From Lentilactobacillus rapi DSM 19907 = JCM 15042 (lineage in GTDB: Bacteria; Bacillota; Bacilli; Lactobacillales; Lactobacillaceae), in the NCBI RefSeq assembly GCF_001436255.1, contig NZ_AZEI01000076.1, positions 434,001 to 498,000 on the forward strand: 64,000 nt of DNA, read 5' to 3'. Positions 26,094-35,506 of the stretch are shown here, one piece after another (position 1 is the stretch's first letter; every line of letters begins with the position of its first letter). The notes under the pieces were generated by a model. That model made no database searches, had not been told where the DNA came from, and worked only from the letters and a program-made list of their open reading frames with translations. Both the position numbers and the translations under genes were made by a program.

Positions 26094-26861
26094 CTACATC
26101 ACTTGTTTTAAATGATCAATATACATCTGCTGGATTTCTGGGTACTCTCCCAGGCCAATAAACTTAGCATCCGCCGTTATTCCATGCGCTTGAAGCTGAG
26201 AACTCCATGACGTCGGTGAATCAGACGCCATGTCATGGTGGGCATGATTGCCGGCGACCATCATCAACGGCTGCATGACAACGTGTTGAATGCCATCATT
26301 AGTCAACCGTTGAATTTCAAAATCAATATCTGGATAACTTTCAACGGCCCCAACATAGTTGCCGGTACCCATCAGCATGTGATCCAAGCAGGCATAAGCC
26401 GTAAAGGCACTATCGGCTGTCCCGTGTCCCATTAGCAGCAGGCCTGAGTGTTCTGCTTTAGCCGGAACCATTCCTTTAATGAAAGCCACCAGCCGCCGAT
26501 AATCTTCAAAAGTCTTCAATAATGGCGCGCCAAGAACAATTTTTTGAAATGCTGGTTGGAACTTGGCGACCACTTCTTTAACCAGGTCATACTCAATTCC
26601 CGGAATTAGATGCAGTGATTGAACATAGACCTGCTCAAAACCAACTTGGCGAATCTTTTCCAATGCTTCTGTTGGCGTATCAATCTTAATTTGTTCGTTC
26701 TTTTGAATCCGTTTGATCACCACGTTCGAGGTGAATGCTCGAAATACCTTGGAATCGGGAAAGGTTCGCTGAAAGGCTTGCTCAACTGATCCAATCGACT
26801 TCTTGCGAGTATCCGGATAAGTTGTCCCAAAACTAACGATGAGAATTGCTGACTTTGTCAA
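26094..26861 (-). CDS. cbiK: Sirohydrochlorin cobaltochelatase
   Basis: A 255-residue class II chelatase that inserts Co2+ into sirohydrochlorin, committing the route to the anaerobic (early cobalt) pathway. It begins AILIVSFGTTYPDTRKKSI. The active-site histidines are in LLLMGHGTADSAF (~142-154) and VAGNHAHHDMASD (~205-217). The start is TTG 26861, 9 bases after AAGGAGG, and lies within the end of the preceding cobA-hemD gene (29-base overlap). Confidence 0.96.
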   Translation of the reverse strand: MTKSAILIVSFGTTYPDTRKKSIGSVEQAFQRTFPDSKVFRAFTSNVVIKRIQKNEQIKIDTPTEALEKIRQVGFEQVYVQSLHLIPGIEYDLVKEVVAKFQPAFQKIVLGAPLLKTFEDYRRLVAFIKGMVPAKAEHSGLLLMGHGTADSAFTAYACLDHMLMGTGNYVGAVESYPDIDFEIQRLTNDGIQHVVMQPLMMVAGNHAHHDMASDSPTSWSSQLQAHGITADAKFIGLGEYPEIQQMYIDHLKQVM

Positions 26862-28254
26862 CGTTTTTTGCCTCCTTCAAAACAGTTAATACGGCTTGAT
26901 ATGATGGCTCAACGGTCACCACATTGTTCAGGCCAACTTGGTGGCACTTCTCGGCAACTTTTGGTCCCATCGCAATACATTTCAGCACCCGTAATGCCTC
27001 TAATTGGTCTTGACTGAGACTGCTAACCAGTTCAGCTACACTTGCTGAACTCGGAAAAACAATCGTCTGATAATCAGCGAAGTCAAGATCCTGTTCAGCT
27101 GGCAGGCGGCGGTAAGTTGCCAACAAATGAACTGCCGCTTGCGGATTCATATCAGCCAGTTCACGTTGTTCGCCAATCACATAGGTTGGTTGCCCAGACG
27201 TTGATGCCAAATCGGCAACTCGATCGACCACAATGCCAGACGACTTTAAATGGCGGGCCACCACATGATTTTTAGCAATAAACTGCCAATCAGCCAGCTT
27301 GCGCAAATCAGCTCCCGCTGCCATCAGTTTGTCTTGAAAATAGCGGTAAGCGATGATGTCGTTAACAAATAACGTTGCTGGTACCGATAACTTTGGTAAA
27401 GCGAAGTCAACGGGTTGAGTTTCTCCTCGCTGGAAAAATCCCACCGAGGCGCCGGCATCTTGTAACAAGCCGAATAATTTCGACTGTTTCTTGTATGGAA
27501 CCAGAATATGTTGACCAAACAGGGCGGGATGAGGTTGTAAGGCTTGCATCAGTTGAGCAACCTGACCAACCACGATTAAAGCGGGTGACCCAATTTGGTT
27601 TTCGGCAACCACTTGAACAATGTTGGCTAAATCAGATAACACTGAGCGTTGATTCCAGTGGGTCGCCCATTGAATAACGGCAACTGGTGTTTTGGGATCT
27701 TTCCCATTTTCAATCAACTGACTGGTAATCTTTGCCAGCTGTTCCATTCCCATCAAGAAAACCAGCGTTCCTTCCTGATGGGCGATGTTCTGCCAATCGA
27801 GTTCTTCACCGGTCTTTTTCCGATGGCCAGTAATGACATGGAAGGCCGAGGCAAAATCGCGGTGGGTAATCGGAATACCAACGGCGCCTAATCCGGCAAT
27901 GGCACTGGTGATCCCGGGGACCACTTCATAATCAACGTGGTGACGCTTCAGGTACTGACTTTCTTCGCCGCCGCGGCCAAATACATAAGGATCCCCTGCT
28001 TTCAGGCGAACAACTCGTTTACCTTCGTTGGCCAGGGTGACCAGCAGGTCGTTAATTTTATACTGACTGTATTTATGATGGTGAGGCAATTTGCCAACAT
28101 CGATCTTCTCTGCGTTGGTCTCCATCAACAGAGCCGGGTTTACCAGTCGGTCATACAAAATGACATCCGCTTCAACTAATCGCCGTTTAGCTAACAGTGT
28201 CAGTAATTCTGGATTGCCCGGACCAGCCCCAACTAATGAAACAAATCCACTCAT
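26833..28254 (-). CDS. cobA: Fused uroporphyrinogen-III C-methyltransferase and uroporphyrinogen-III synthase
   Basis: A 473-residue fusion. Residues 1-~240 are the SUMT methyltransferase that makes precorrin-2 (FVSLVGAGPGNPELLTLLAKR, VRLKAGDPYVFGRGGEE near 90, PGITSAIAGLGAVGIPITHR near 115). Residues ~245-473 look like a uroporphyrinogen-III synthase domain (HILVPYKKQSKLFGLL, DYQTIVFPSSASVAELV, LKCIAMGPKVAEKC). The same fusion occurs in other Firmicutes. A separate HemD exists at 14957-15646, so the step is encoded twice. ATGA overlap with cbiJ. Confidence 0.95.
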   Translation of the reverse strand: MSGFVSLVGAGPGNPELLTLLAKRRLVEADVILYDRLVNPALLMETNAEKIDVGKLPHHHKYSQYKINDLLVTLANEGKRVVRLKAGDPYVFGRGGEESQYLKRHHVDYEVVPGITSAIAGLGAVGIPITHRDFASAFHVITGHRKKTGEELDWQNIAHQEGTLVFLMGMEQLAKITSQLIENGKDPKTPVAVIQWATHWNQRSVLSDLANIVQVVAENQIGSPALIVVGQVAQLMQALQPHPALFGQHILVPYKKQSKLFGLLQDAGASVGFFQRGETQPVDFALPKLSVPATLFVNDIIAYRYFQDKLMAAGADLRKLADWQFIAKNHVVARHLKSSGIVVDRVADLASTSGQPTYVIGEQRELADMNPQAAVHLLATYRRLPAEQDLDFADYQTIVFPSSASVAELVSSLSQDQLEALRVLKCIAMGPKVAEKCHQVGLNNVVTVEPSYQAVLTVLKEAKNVDKVSNSHR

Positions 28255-29003
28255 TGCATGACCCCCAATCTTTGCTTTAACGCTTCAAAAGAGCCAGTCA
28301 CTTCAGGATAATTGACTTCCGGGCGTTTAATCACCAGACATAAAATCTGTAAGTCCTGACATGCCTGAATTTTTTCTGGCAAGCCACCGCGGCGGCCGCT
28401 TTCTTTAGTCACCATAATTTTGGCACCCGTTCGTTTAATCAGTTCAACGTTCAGGGTCTCAGAAAACGGTCCCTGAATCGCATCAATCTGATTGGCTTGA
28501 TACCCTGCTTGGGATAGTAAGTCCATCACCCCGGTGGTTGGTAAGACCCGCACATGAAGCCGATCAATGCCTAACTCGTTGGCAAATTCACTTGCTGTTT
28601 TACTACCAGTTGAGAGATAAATGTTGCCGGGGTGCTGCTGGAGGAAGGCGATTGCAGCTGCTGTATCAGCAACGACTTTTAGAAACGGCCCCTCTTCATG
28701 CATTTCTTGGCGCTCAAACCGAATGTATGGAATCGCGTTCTGCTTGGCCGCAATGATGACATGCGTGGAGATCGAGCGGGCAAATGGATGAGTGGCGTCA
28801 ATCACCATCGAAATCCGATTTGCTTCAAAGAAGTCGTGAAACTCAGCTGGTAAAATTGCCCCTAAATGCACATGAGTGGCATGTTGTCGGGCCAATTCGG
28901 CTCCATATTCAGTTGTCACCGACAGGATAAACGGCTGTTGGGCCTTCGTCAGCATGTCGGCAATTGTTAAGCTTTCACTCGTTCCGCCAAGCAATAAAAT
29001 CAT
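28251..29003 (-). CDS. cbiJ: Cobalt-precorrin-6A reductase
   Basis: A 250-residue NAD(P)H reductase that reduces the corrin macrocycle at C18-C19. Family features are ILLLGGTSESLTIADMLTKA at the start, VIDATHPFARSISTHVIIA (~80-98), PYIRFERQEMHEEG, NIYLSTGSKTASEF (~130) and MVTKESGRRGGLPEKI (~197-212). It overlaps cbiH and cobA-hemD by 4 bases each. Confidence 0.95.
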   Translation of the reverse strand: MILLLGGTSESLTIADMLTKAQQPFILSVTTEYGAELARQHATHVHLGAILPAEFHDFFEANRISMVIDATHPFARSISTHVIIAAKQNAIPYIRFERQEMHEEGPFLKVVADTAAAIAFLQQHPGNIYLSTGSKTASEFANELGIDRLHVRVLPTTGVMDLLSQAGYQANQIDAIQGPFSETLNVELIKRTGAKIMVTKESGRRGGLPEKIQACQDLQILCLVIKRPEVNYPEVTGSFEALKQRLGVMQ

Positions 29004-29725
29004 AACGTGTAACCCCTTGGTGTAATCATCCTGCCATCAGCAACGTATGTATTTTTATTGCCGACAATCACGATGGTGGTCATATTGATTTCTGTCTCAT
29101 CTAAGTCTTTAATCGTGGTAATTTTGTCGATCTCCCGTTTTCGGGCAACATCTTTACCAATTCCAACGACCGTATCAGGTGATTTGTACTTCAAAATGAT
29201 GTCCAACGCTTCGTGGAGATTGTTTGGCCGTCCCTTACTGCGAGGGTTGTACAAACAAATCACAAAGTCAGCTTTGGCAGCGGCATCAACTCGTTCTTTG
29301 ATCACGTCCCAAGGCGTCATCAAATCACTCAAGCTAATATGGCAAAAGTCATTCATCAAAGGCGCCCCGAGTGCGGCGGCAGCAGCGATGCTGGCAGTCA
29401 CTCCTGGGATCACTTTAATGTCAACATGTTTATCCTCTTTGGCAGCCATTTCCAAAACCAGTCCAGCCATGCCATAAATGCCGGCATCGCCACTTGAAAT
29501 AATGGCAACGTCTTTCCCGGTCGCGGCAATTTCAATCGCTTTTTTGGACCGTTCAATTTCGCCACGCATCCCCGTCGTCACAATTTCCTTGCCCTTAATC
29601 ATGTCTTCCACCAAGTGAATATAAGTAATGTAGCCAACAATTGTATCCACTTTTTTAATCGTTTCAATTGCTTCTTGCGTCATTAACTGTTGTGAACCTG
29701 GTCCTAATCCAACAATGTATAACAT
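29000..29725 (-). CDS. cbiH: Cobalt-precorrin-3B C17-methyltransferase
   Basis: A 241-residue methyltransferase that methylates C17 with ring contraction. It shows LYIVGLGPGSQQLMTQEAIE, GKDVAIISSGDAGIYGMAGLVLE (~71-93), KVIPGVTASIAAAAALGAPLMNDFCHISLSD (~103-133) and FVICLYNPRSKGRP (~154-167), all standard for CbiH. The start lies 3 bases after the cbiG stop with AAAGGATG ahead. Confidence 0.96.
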   Translation of the reverse strand: MLYIVGLGPGSQQLMTQEAIETIKKVDTIVGYITYIHLVEDMIKGKEIVTTGMRGEIERSKKAIEIAATGKDVAIISSGDAGIYGMAGLVLEMAAKEDKHVDIKVIPGVTASIAAAAALGAPLMNDFCHISLSDLMTPWDVIKERVDAAAKADFVICLYNPRSKGRPNNLHEALDIILKYKSPDTVVGIGKDVARKREIDKITTIKDLDETEINMTTIVIVGNKNTYVADGRMITPRGYTL

Positions 29726-29728
29726 TAT

Positions 29729-30796
29729 TTAATCATCCTTTTTGAGTGTAAGTTTACTGACCGCCATAGTAACTTGATCAGCTGAAAATCTTTCGTTGAT
29801 TGTCCGATTACCGGCCCCAAATTCTGCTGCCGAATTGGCAACATTGCCAACCCCGACCGTCTTCTTAACAAAGGGAGACTGGTCGTAGTGGCTGGCAGTG
29901 CTTTGCAGCTGCTCGGCAGAATAAAATTCAGTTGGCACCCCAAGACAGTCTGCCAAATAGTGAATGGCATTTTCGTGTGCCTTTTTTTGAATTGAAACCA
30001 CTTTACAAATCGATCGCCAAACGAGATGTTGTTGCGTACAAAACTCGGTAAAGGCATCTTGCATCATTTTGTAAGTCACGTCTTTGCGACTGCCAACGCC
30101 CAACACATTGACTTGAGGAACAATCTGAAGTGAATTCTGCCGTTTCTCGATATTATCCTTGTCGGAAATAACAATCAGCGGAATTTCTGGATGTTGCTGA
30201 TCAATTTCATCAACGACTTCCAATCCGTTAAACTGCTTCACAATTCCGCGGAAATCTGGATCAACGTAAAGCATTAACGGGCTGCCTTCAACCAAACGTG
30301 AGTTAAACAATTTGGTATTGTATTTAAATTCCGGGTACCAGCCGTTATACCGTTGGGCTAAAGTATCAATTGCTTGAACATGTTCCGTGTCCGTGGCAGT
30401 GGTGATCACCGCCTCAGAATCAAGTAATTCAGCAATTTGTCTGGTTAAAGCATTGGCATGCCCAACATGGCCTGACAACAGACTAATCACGTGGTTGGCT
30501 TGTTCATCCATGACAATCACCGCTGGGTCGACGGTTTTGTCCTGCATCAGTGGGCCGACTTTCCGAACGACAATTCCCGTGGCCATAATGCAGACAAGGC
30601 AATCAAAGGTTCGAAAAGCCGCTGAGAACGCTGAAGTAAATTGGCCCTTGGCGAATGTGTCGTCACCATTTGTCCCATACTTTTCCGGAACCAACACCCG
30701 GCTTTCAGGAAGTGATGCCTGAACGCTCTCAGCCATTTTGGTCCCCGGCCCAGTCAGTGCCATGATGCAGATACTAGTCTTTCTTTGCTGTGGCAT
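29729..30796 (-). CDS. cbiG: Cobalt-precorrin-5A hydrolase
   Basis: A 355-residue protein that removes the C20 unit as acetaldehyde and opens the lactone. The N-terminal domain has [36 protein letters not shown] (~65-100) and [20 protein letters not shown] (~105-124). The C-terminal domain has [13 protein letters not shown] (~247) and [21 protein letters not shown]. The frame is open to 30880, but ATG 30796 after AAGGAATT begins the normal N-terminus and overlaps cbiF by 23 bases. Confidence 0.94.
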   Translation of the reverse strand: MPQQRKTSICIMALTGPGTKMAESVQASLPESRVLVPEKYGTNGDDTFAKGQFTSAFSAAFRTFDCLVCIMATGIVVRKVGPLMQDKTVDPAVIVMDEQANHVISLLSGHVGHANALTRQIAELLDSEAVITTATDTEHVQAIDTLAQRYNGWYPEFKYNTKLFNSRLVEGSPLMLYVDPDFRGIVKQFNGLEVVDEIDQQHPEIPLIVISDKDNIEKRQNSLQIVPQVNVLGVGSRKDVTYKMMQDAFTEFCTQQHLVWRSICKVVSIQKKAHENAIHYLADCLGVPTEFYSAEQLQSTASHYDQSPFVKKTVGVGNVANSAAEFGAGNRTINERFSADQVTMAVSKLTLKKDD

Positions 30797-31556
30797 TTTT
30801 AATTCCTTTGCGATAAGTGTGGGTAAACGTTGGATCATACAACTTGGAATAAGTGTATTTGTCACCCAAAAATTCACCAACCATTATTAATGCTGTCCGC
30901 GAAATCCCGGCCTTACCAACTTTATCGGCAATGTCTGCTAGGGTTCCCTTGACCATCTTTTCATCTGGCCAGGTTGCTTTATAAATAACGGCAGCTGGAG
31001 TTTCATCCGTGTAGCCGCCGGCAATCAGTTGGCGAACCACTCGACGAATACTCTGAACGGATAAGAAAATCACCATTGAAGTGTGATGTTTGGCAAGCGA
31101 CGTCAATGACTCATCTTCAGGCACTTTGGTCCGGCCGGAAATTCGAGTGATAATCACACTTTGGGCGATTTCTGGCACTGTATATTCGACACCCATTTGA
31201 GCTGCGGCGCCAAGGAAGGAACTGACCCCTGGGATACACTCGTAATCAATATCGCGTTTCTTTAACTCTTCAACTTGTTCTCTAATCGAGCCATAAATTG
31301 AAAAGTCACCGGTCTGCAACCGCACGACTGATTCGTTTTTGTCGACAGACTCAGCCATTCGAGAAATAATGTCATCCAAGGTCATCGAAGCGCTGTCAAA
31401 TTTCTGCGCACCAGGTTTGCAGTAGTCCAGTAATTTTGGATTGACCAACGAACCTGCGTAAATGACAACGTCCGCCTCTGCTAACCGACGATAACCTTTT
31501 AATGTAATCAAATCTGGATCTCCAGGACCTGCACCAACAAAACTGATTAAACTCAT
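30774..31556 (-). CDS. cbiF: Cobalt-precorrin-4 C11-methyltransferase
   Basis: A 260-residue methyltransferase acting at C11. It has [22 protein letters not shown] at the start, [18 protein letters not shown] (~77-94), [23 protein letters not shown] (~105-127) and [18 protein letters not shown] (~131-148), all typical of CbiF. The chosen start ATG 31556 has AAAGGA 8 bases upstream; the earlier ATG at 31565 is too close to it. Confidence 0.95.
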   Translation of the reverse strand: MSLISFVGAGPGDPDLITLKGYRRLAEADVVIYAGSLVNPKLLDYCKPGAQKFDSASMTLDDIISRMAESVDKNESVVRLQTGDFSIYGSIREQVEELKKRDIDYECIPGVSSFLGAAAQMGVEYTVPEIAQSVIITRISGRTKVPEDESLTSLAKHHTSMVIFLSVQSIRRVVRQLIAGGYTDETPAAVIYKATWPDEKMVKGTLADIADKVGKAGISRTALIMVGEFLGDKYTYSKLYDPTFTHTYRKGIKNATAKKD

Positions 31557-31561
31557 CTTTA

Positions 31562-32119
31562 TCATCCTTTCGTGGAACTTAATACGATACTTGAGTTATG
31601 ATGCTTGAAATAATGCCCCTTACCAAGCGCATGCCACTTTGAAACGTCCACTTGGGTCATTTCCAAATCGCTAACGTCTTCATCTGCCAACGCTTGATAG
31701 GTTTCCAAAGCATTTTCAATCAAAATGAAGTTCAAGACCAATGCCCCACCCGGTTTCAAATGCGCCAGGCAGTCAGTAATGATCTCTTTTAAATTAGAAC
31801 CACTGCCGCCAATAAATATGGCATCGAAATCTTCATCGGGAATTCCTTCAGGGGCGTTGGCCCTTACCAAACTGATATTGTCCGTGTGAAATTTCTCGAT
31901 ATTCTTGCTCATAATATCGATAGCATCAGGGTTCTTTTCAATCGACGTCACTTGCAAATCAGGAAATTCCACCGCCGCTTGGATACTGACACTCCCGGTT
32001 CCTGCCCCGACATCCAACAGGGTCGTTTTGCCATTTAGCTGCAGCTTATCAATACTAACCGCCCGCACCTCGGCTTTAGTCATTGGCACCTTTGTTCTTA
32101 AAAATTCTTCATCCTTCAT
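31562..32119 (-). CDS. cbiT: Cobalt-precorrin-6B C15-methyltransferase (decarboxylating)
   Basis: A 185-residue class I SAM methyltransferase that methylates C15 and decarboxylates the acetate on ring C. It begins [25 protein letters not shown], the usual CbiT opening, and has the SAM motif [16 protein letters not shown] (~34-49), [14 protein letters not shown] (~57-70) and [16 protein letters not shown] (~98-113). It overlaps cbiE by 11 bases. CbiE and CbiT work as a pair and are fused as CobL elsewhere. Confidence 0.96.
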   Translation of the reverse strand: MKDEEFLRTKVPMTKAEVRAVSIDKLQLNGKTTLLDVGAGTGSVSIQAAVEFPDLQVTSIEKNPDAIDIMSKNIEKFHTDNISLVRANAPEGIPDEDFDAIFIGGSGSNLKEIITDCLAHLKPGGALVLNFILIENALETYQALADEDVSDLEMTQVDVSKWHALGKGHYFKHHNSSIVLSSTKG

Positions 32120-32711
32120 TGGTAATAATCACCACGTTCATTTTGTATTTGCGATTCTCAACAGAATCTTCGGTAAATCGGGAGATCCGTTCTTCGGGGT
32201 AACTCAACATTTCCCCCACGTAGATGGTTCGATGCTGATGACGTTGCTTCACTTCCCTGGCAATTTCAACCGGCCCAATTTCCTCATCAGTCACCATGCC
32301 GATCGTTTTGTGAAGCAATAGAAAGTCAAAATCAGGTACCCGACCATGGCTGCTCGTCAGGTAGCAATCGTTCATTGACAGACCAACCTGATGAAATAGG
32401 TACTGGATTGAACTAATCCCCGGGATGATTGTCACCATCTTGGGATCGAAGTTTGCTAACACCCAGTTGCCAATTCCGTACAGCAACGGATCACCAGAGG
32501 CCAGTAAAACGATTGGCTTTTCAAAATTCTCACAGATGATCTTCTTGAGAACGGCTAACCGGGTAAAGATGACTTTCTTTGCCGGGGCGACCGAGAAAAT
32601 ATTGAGCTGGCGTTCAGAACCAATCACGATTTCTGCCTTGTCCACTATCTCTTGAGTTCCAGAAAGCATCAACGACTTCTTGCCGGGACCAATGCCAACC
32701 ACTGTGATCAT
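32109..32711 (-). CDS. cbiE: Cobalt-precorrin-7 C5-methyltransferase
   Basis: A 200-residue methyltransferase of the tetrapyrrole family acting at C5. It starts MITVVGIGPGKKSLMLSGTQEI and has IVLLASGDPLLYGIGNWVL (~68-86), VTIIPGISSIQYLFHQVGL (~93-111) and CYLTSSHGRVPDFDFLLLHKTI (~116-137). ATG 32711 is preferred to a GTG at 32717; GGAG lies 10 bases ahead of it. It overlaps cbiD slightly. Confidence 0.94.
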   Translation of the reverse strand: MITVVGIGPGKKSLMLSGTQEIVDKAEIVIGSERQLNIFSVAPAKKVIFTRLAVLKKIICENFEKPIVLLASGDPLLYGIGNWVLANFDPKMVTIIPGISSIQYLFHQVGLSMNDCYLTSSHGRVPDFDFLLLHKTIGMVTDEEIGPVEIAREVKQRHQHRTIYVGEMLSYPEERISRFTEDSVENRKYKMNVVIITNEG

Positions 32712-33835
32712 TTCCACCGCGCTCCAATCTCAGCTGCCGGAATTGTTGATGCAAGAACTCCGGAAGTATTGGAATAAATAACGGCCTCAATATCAACTTT
32801 TGGCTCTCGATGGGCAATGTATTTCTGCGATCGATCCTTGATCTTGTCAACGATGACTTGCAAGACTCGTTGATAGCCGTCTTCTTCAACAATTTTGAGC
32901 ATCGAGATCGTTGTCAGGCACTTATAAACCCTTTGCAGCATTTCGGTCGGCGCACCCAGCAGGGCCAAGTTGGCCACCATAATTTCGGCACGCGCATCGG
33001 CATCCTTACTATGAGTGGAGAAAATGCCGCCGGAAACTTTGATCAATTTCCCTAGGTCGCCCACAATCAAGACCCGTTTAAACCCAATTCGCTGGGCTTC
33101 TTTCAACACGTAACCAACAAAGTTGCTCATTTGCACAATCTTTTCGGCTGGCAATCCAAGCTTTTCCTTGGCAAATGCTTCCCCTGCATCCCCTGGCGTT
33201 AGGATAATATCCTCATCACCACGTTTCTTATGGATATTCATCTCGATCGAAATGGATGCTTTCCAGCTATCTTCGGACATTGGCGTCACAATTCCGCTGG
33301 TGCCAAGAATTGAAATGCCGCCAACAATTCCCAACTTTGGGTTATAGGTCAATTTAGCAACCCGTTCGCCCTCTGGCGCTGAAATAATGACGTCAGCTCC
33401 CCGATCTGGGCCAAGCACTTTGCGGACACTCTGCTTGATCATTTTCCGCGGTGTCGGATTAATTGCCGGCATTCCTGGTTTATTTGGGAGTCCTTCTTGA
33501 GTCACGCGACCAATCCCCTTACCGCCGTCAAGGTTAATTTGGTTATCATCCCGCAAATTGACGGTCGAATAAATCAACATTCCATCCGTTGCGTCTTGGT
33601 CATCGCCACCGTCCTTCTTAATCGCAACGGCGGCCTTTTTCTTGTCAAAATCGCATTTTTCAATCGTAAACGTGACATTTTGCCCATTGGCTGCTTGAAC
33701 ACTCACCGCCGCTTGTTCCTTTTGATCCAATAAAGCGGTCAGGGCTGCCACAGATGCTGCAGTCGCCGTTATGCCAGTCGTGAAGCCCTTTCGCAGCTTA
33801 CGGCCGTTGTAAAAAACAAAATCATCGTCTGCCAT
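32708..33835 (-). CDS. cbiD: Cobalt-precorrin-5B C1-methyltransferase
   Basis: A 375-residue methyltransferase unrelated to the tetrapyrrole methylases, acting at C1. Features are LRKGFTTGITATAASVAAL (~14-32), KKDGGDDQDATDGMLIYSTV (~74-93), GKGIGRVTQEGLPNKPGMPAINPTPRKMI (~106-134), GGISILGTSGIVTPMSEDSW (~172-191) and VLIVGDLGKLIKVSGGIFSTHSKDADAR (~260-287). Start ATG 33835 is preferred to GTG 33847, with GAGGTG 9 bases before it. Confidence 0.96.
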   Translation of the reverse strand: MADDDFVFYNGRKLRKGFTTGITATAASVAALTALLDQKEQAAVSVQAANGQNVTFTIEKCDFDKKKAAVAIKKDGGDDQDATDGMLIYSTVNLRDDNQINLDGGKGIGRVTQEGLPNKPGMPAINPTPRKMIKQSVRKVLGPDRGADVIISAPEGERVAKLTYNPKLGIVGGISILGTSGIVTPMSEDSWKASISIEMNIHKKRGDEDIILTPGDAGEAFAKEKLGLPAEKIVQMSNFVGYVLKEAQRIGFKRVLIVGDLGKLIKVSGGIFSTHSKDADARAEIMVANLALLGAPTEMLQRVYKCLTTISMLKIVEEDGYQRVLQVIVDKIKDRSQKYIAHREPKVDIEAVIYSNTSGVLASTIPAAEIGARWK

Positions 33836-33848
33836 GAATCCACTCACC

Positions 33849-34502
33849 TCACTTAATTAAGTCAAGATTGTAAATAATTGCATTGGTCAAGGCCGCGGCA
33901 AGATTACTGCCGCCTTTTCGACCAACCGCCGCAATTGCCGGCACGTCGCTGTTGACCAATTCGTCCTTACTTTCCTTTGCCTCAACAAACCCAACTGGAA
34001 CGCCGATAACTGCTGCGACTTCCAATCGGTTTTCTCGAATCATTTCGAGAATTTTATACAAAGCAGTTGGCGCGTTACCAACCACAAATACTTTTTCTGT
34101 TGGCAATTTGGCTGCAACCTCAATGGCTGCCATCGATCGGGTGATCCCTTTTTCATTGGCAACCTCCCTCACTTCCGGATCGCGAATATAGCAATGATAA
34201 TGAACGCCCAATTCGTCTAATTTTCGCTTATTGATCCCTGACAAAGCCATGGTGGTGTCCGTGATGATGGTCCCATGGTTCATGATTGCCTGCTTGATAT
34301 TTTTGATGGCATCATGCGTGAATCGCAGGCTGTGCATGTAATCAAAATCTGCAGTTGTATGAATTGCCCGTTTAATAATCTGTTCTTCAATTGGGGAATT
34401 AAAGGTATAATTTGGATCAATTTTGTCGATTTCGTCTTGAATCATCGCAAAACTTTTCTCGGTAATTTTATCGGGAATTGTGATGTATTTTTCCTCTGCC
34501 AT
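33849..34502 (-). CDS. cbiC: Cobalt-precorrin-8 methylmutase
   Basis: A 217-residue methylmutase that moves the C11 methyl to C12, giving cobyrinic acid. It has VIKRAIHTTADFDYMHSLRF-like sequence (IIKRAIHTTADFDYM, ~42-56) with the catalytic histidine, ITDTTMALSGINKR (~80-93), VGNAPTALYKILEMI (~141-155) and AVIGVPVGFVEAKESKDEL (~163-181), ending GRKGGSNLAAALTNAI. ATG 34502 follows AGGAG. Confidence 0.96.
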   Translation of the reverse strand: MAEEKYITIPDKITEKSFAMIQDEIDKIDPNYTFNSPIEEQIIKRAIHTTADFDYMHSLRFTHDAIKNIKQAIMNHGTIITDTTMALSGINKRKLDELGVHYHCYIRDPEVREVANEKGITRSMAAIEVAAKLPTEKVFVVGNAPTALYKILEMIRENRLEVAAVIGVPVGFVEAKESKDELVNSDVPAIAAVGRKGGSNLAAALTNAIIYNLDLIK

Positions 34503-34519
34503 ATTTAATAACTCCTTTG

Positions 34520-35506
34520 CTATGCATACAAAATGATGGAAAGTGACGCCATTGCGAGTAAACCGATAATGGCAGCCGCATATAACATGTGGATCGTTTC
34601 TTCAATCTTGCCAACTGTCGCTTCTTCTGGATCTTGAACCAGCGTTCCAATATATGGTTTCGTGACCAATTCGCCAAAATAATAGTGTGGGCCGCCTAAT
34701 TTTAGTTTCAGTGCGCCGGCAACCACTGACTCTGAAAAGCCACTGTTGGGGCTACGATGATTTTTACGGTCGTGAATCCCGACTGAATAGGCAAGCTTGC
34801 TGTCGTACCCTAATAGGGCGCAGGCGGCCAATAGAAACAGCCAAGTAAGCCGAGCTGGGATAAACCCAACCACATCATCAATTCTTGCGGAGACCATGCC
34901 AATATCGCCATACTTTTCATTTTTGTACCCAATCATTGAATCCAATGTATTGACGGCTTTATAAGCAATTCCAAGCGCTGGGCCACCCAGTAACAGATAG
35001 AACAACGGGGCAATCACGCCATCACTCGTATTTTCAGCGATGGTTTCAATAGTCGCCTTGCAGACTTGATCGGCGGATAGGTTCTGAGTATCCCGCCCAA
35101 CGATCATGCCCACCTGATGACGGGCTTGCTTGAGGTTATGATTCCTCAAACTCTTCATAATCTTATGACTCTCAACGGCCAGCCCTTTCATCGACAGGCA
35201 GGTATAGCATAAGTAGGCACCAATAATAAATTGAATGATCGTCACTGCACTTGCTGGGATAAAGGTCATCAATGAAACTGCCCAGAAAATCATTAAAACC
35301 GCCGAAAACGAGAAGCCGACGACAACCAGCCAAATGACCAGCCCAAAGAATTTTCTCAAGGTGTGAGGAAACCTTGGCTGATTGAGAAACTTCGTTAAAA
35401 AGGCAATCAGTTTACCCATTAATTTAACCGGATGCGGCCAAGTCGGCGGGTCGCCTAAAATCGAATCAAGGACAAAGCCGCAAAGTACCATACTAACTAT
35501 TTGCAT
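34520..35506 (-). CDS. cbiB: Adenosylcobinamide-phosphate synthase
   Basis: A 328-residue integral membrane enzyme that attaches (R)-1-aminopropan-2-ol phosphate to adenosylcobyric acid. It opens GFVLDSILGDPPTWPHPVKLMGKLI, has IAENTSDGVIAPLFYLLLGGPALGIAYKAVNTLDSMIGYK (~159-198) and RIDDVVGFIPARLT (~207-220), with about five membrane helices. The start overlaps cbiA by 14 bases. Confidence 0.96.
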   Translation of the reverse strand: MQIVSMVLCGFVLDSILGDPPTWPHPVKLMGKLIAFLTKFLNQPRFPHTLRKFFGLVIWLVVVGFSFSAVLMIFWAVSLMTFIPASAVTIIQFIIGAYLCYTCLSMKGLAVESHKIMKSLRNHNLKQARHQVGMIVGRDTQNLSADQVCKATIETIAENTSDGVIAPLFYLLLGGPALGIAYKAVNTLDSMIGYKNEKYGDIGMVSARIDDVVGFIPARLTWLFLLAACALLGYDSKLAYSVGIHDRKNHRSPNSGFSESVVAGALKLKLGGPHYYFGELVTKPYIGTLVQDPEEATVGKIEETIHMLYAAAIIGLLAMASLSIILYA

